Assembly: GCA_030697085.1 (NCBI GenBank)
Contig: JAUYQT010000653.1
Coordinates: 1-6,154 of the forward strand
Direction of reading: 5' to 3'
DNA length: 6,154 bases
From: Azonexus sp.
GTDB lineage: Bacteria; Pseudomonadota; Gammaproteobacteria; Burkholderiales; Rhodocyclaceae
Part shown: one piece after another, positions 5,514-6,154 of the stretch
How the letters are laid out: every line of letters begins with the position of its first letter
How positions within the stretch are numbered: the stretch's first letter is position 1
Program-made: the position numbers and the translations under genes
The notes under the pieces: generated by a model
Databases searched by the model: none
What the model saw: only the letters and a program-made list of their open reading frames with translations
What the model was told of the DNA's origin: nothing

Positions 5514-6154
5514 ATGAAACACTGGCAACTACAACGTGAAGACAGCGGCCTGGTATGGGCGACGCTGGACAAGCAGGATGCCGCGGCGAACGCGCTATCC
5601 GCCGAGGTGCTCGGCGAATTCAGGGAAATTCTCGATCAGCTGGATCTTTACCCACCCAAGGCCCTGATTATCCGCTCCGGCAAGGAGGCGGGTTTCATCG
5701 CCGGCGCCGATATTCAGGAATTTACCCAGCTGGATACCGCCGACAAGGGCAGGGCGCTCGTCGAGCGAGGCTGGACCTTGTTCAACCGACTTGCTGCGGT
5801 CAACTACCCGACACTGGCCATAATCCGCGGCCATTGCCTGGGCGGTGGTCTGGAACTGGCGCTGGCCTGTCGCTATCTGCTGGCGGTCGATGAACCCGGC
5901 ACCAAAATGGGCCTGCCGGAAGTGATGCTTGGTATCTTCCCAGGCTGGGGCGGCATGCTGCGTCTGCCGCAACGGGTGGGGCCTGCCGCGGCGCTGGACA
6001 TGATGCTGACCGGCAAAACGATTGATGCCAAACGCGCCAAACGCATGGGGTTGGCCGATGAAGCCGTGCCGCCCCGGGTGATGGATCAGGCGGCGCGACA
6101 ACTGGTGTTTTCCGGCCAGGCGCGCCGCAAGTTGCCGCTTTTGCAGCGCTTGCT
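5514..6154 (+). CDS. fadJ: FadB/FadJ-type multifunctional beta-oxidation protein, N-terminal enoyl-CoA hydratase part (truncated by window edge)
   Basis: The first 213 codons of a crotonase-fold protein that hydrates trans-2-enoyl-CoA to 3-hydroxyacyl-CoA. FIAGADIQEF (61-70) supplies the first oxyanion-hole strand, and GHCLGGGLELALACRY (106-121) the second, with Glu114. GLPEVMLGIFPGWGGMLRLPQRVG (133-156) holds Glu136. Glu114 and Glu136 match the two catalytic glutamates of E. coli FadB (119 and 139). The 4-base junction TGAAATG leaves one base between thiolase stop and this start, with GGAG (5500-5503) ten bases upstream inside the thiolase end. Full-length family members have about 700 residues, with an NAD-dependent 3-hydroxyacyl-CoA dehydrogenase half, which would lie beyond the right edge. 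The thiolase-first order and FadI-like partner favour fadJ, but fadB is equally possible. A stand-alone hydratase cannot be excluded, although residues after 190 (ARQLVFSGQARRKLPLLQRLL) look like the linker of the fused enzymes. Confidence 0.88.
   Translation, partial: MKHWQLQREDSGLVWATLDKQDAAANALSAEVLGEFREILDQLDLYPPKALIIRSGKEAGFIAGADIQEFTQLDTADKGRALVERGWTLFNRLAAVNYPTLAIIRGHCLGGGLELALACRYLLAVDEPGTKMGLPEVMLGIFPGWGGMLRLPQRVGPAAALDMMLTGKTIDAKRAKRMGLADEAVPPRVMDQAARQLVFSGQARRKLPLLQRL

Noticed and set aside
4223..5572. Minus-strand open frame of 449 codons opposite the thiolase gene
   Set aside because: It is an antisense shadow of a conserved thiolase, rich in His, Arg and Gln, with no domain seen and spanning the junction of two real genes.

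Overview
The window looks like ordinary chromosome of a Gram-negative proteobacterium, most likely a betaproteobacterium (Rhodocyclales-like). This rests on protein resemblance and moderately high GC recalled from family knowledge, not on a search. The main content is a fatty-acid beta-oxidation gene cluster on the plus strand. It is preceded by a tRNA-Asp gene and by the start of a divergent menaquinone gene.

Layout: (1) 1-466, minus strand, is the N-terminal part of menD, cut by the left edge. (2) 467-587 is the divergent intergenic region, with only tentative promoter signals. (3) 588-664 is tRNA-Asp (anticodon GTC), followed at 674-723 by a strong intrinsic terminator. (4) 725-837 holds nothing I can name. 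(5) 838-898 carries a good sigma-70 promoter overlapped by several inverted repeats, a probable operator. (6) 899-1603 is a TetR-family regulator of the PsrA type. (7) 1641-3992 is a long FadE-type acyl-CoA dehydrogenase. (8) 3992-4230 is an unusual intergenic element bounded by inverted repeats and rich in nested internal inverted repeats. (9) 4229-5512 is a FadI/FadA-type thiolase. (10) 5514-6154 is the enoyl-CoA hydratase part of a FadB/FadJ-type multifunctional protein, cut by the right edge.

The genes work together as one pathway. FadE oxidises acyl-CoA to trans-2-enoyl-CoA. The FadB/FadJ-type protein hydrates this and is expected, in the part beyond the window, to oxidise the 3-hydroxyacyl-CoA. 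The thiolase then releases acetyl-CoA. The PsrA-like repressor upstream probably senses a long-chain acyl ligand and controls its own gene and, if transcription reads through, the structural genes.

The one stretch not explained by ordinary genes is 3992-4230. Its outer inverted repeat starts at the fadE stop codon and ends over the thiolase ribosome binding site and start codon. It could be a miniature mobile element, a structured RNA controlling thiolase translation, or both.
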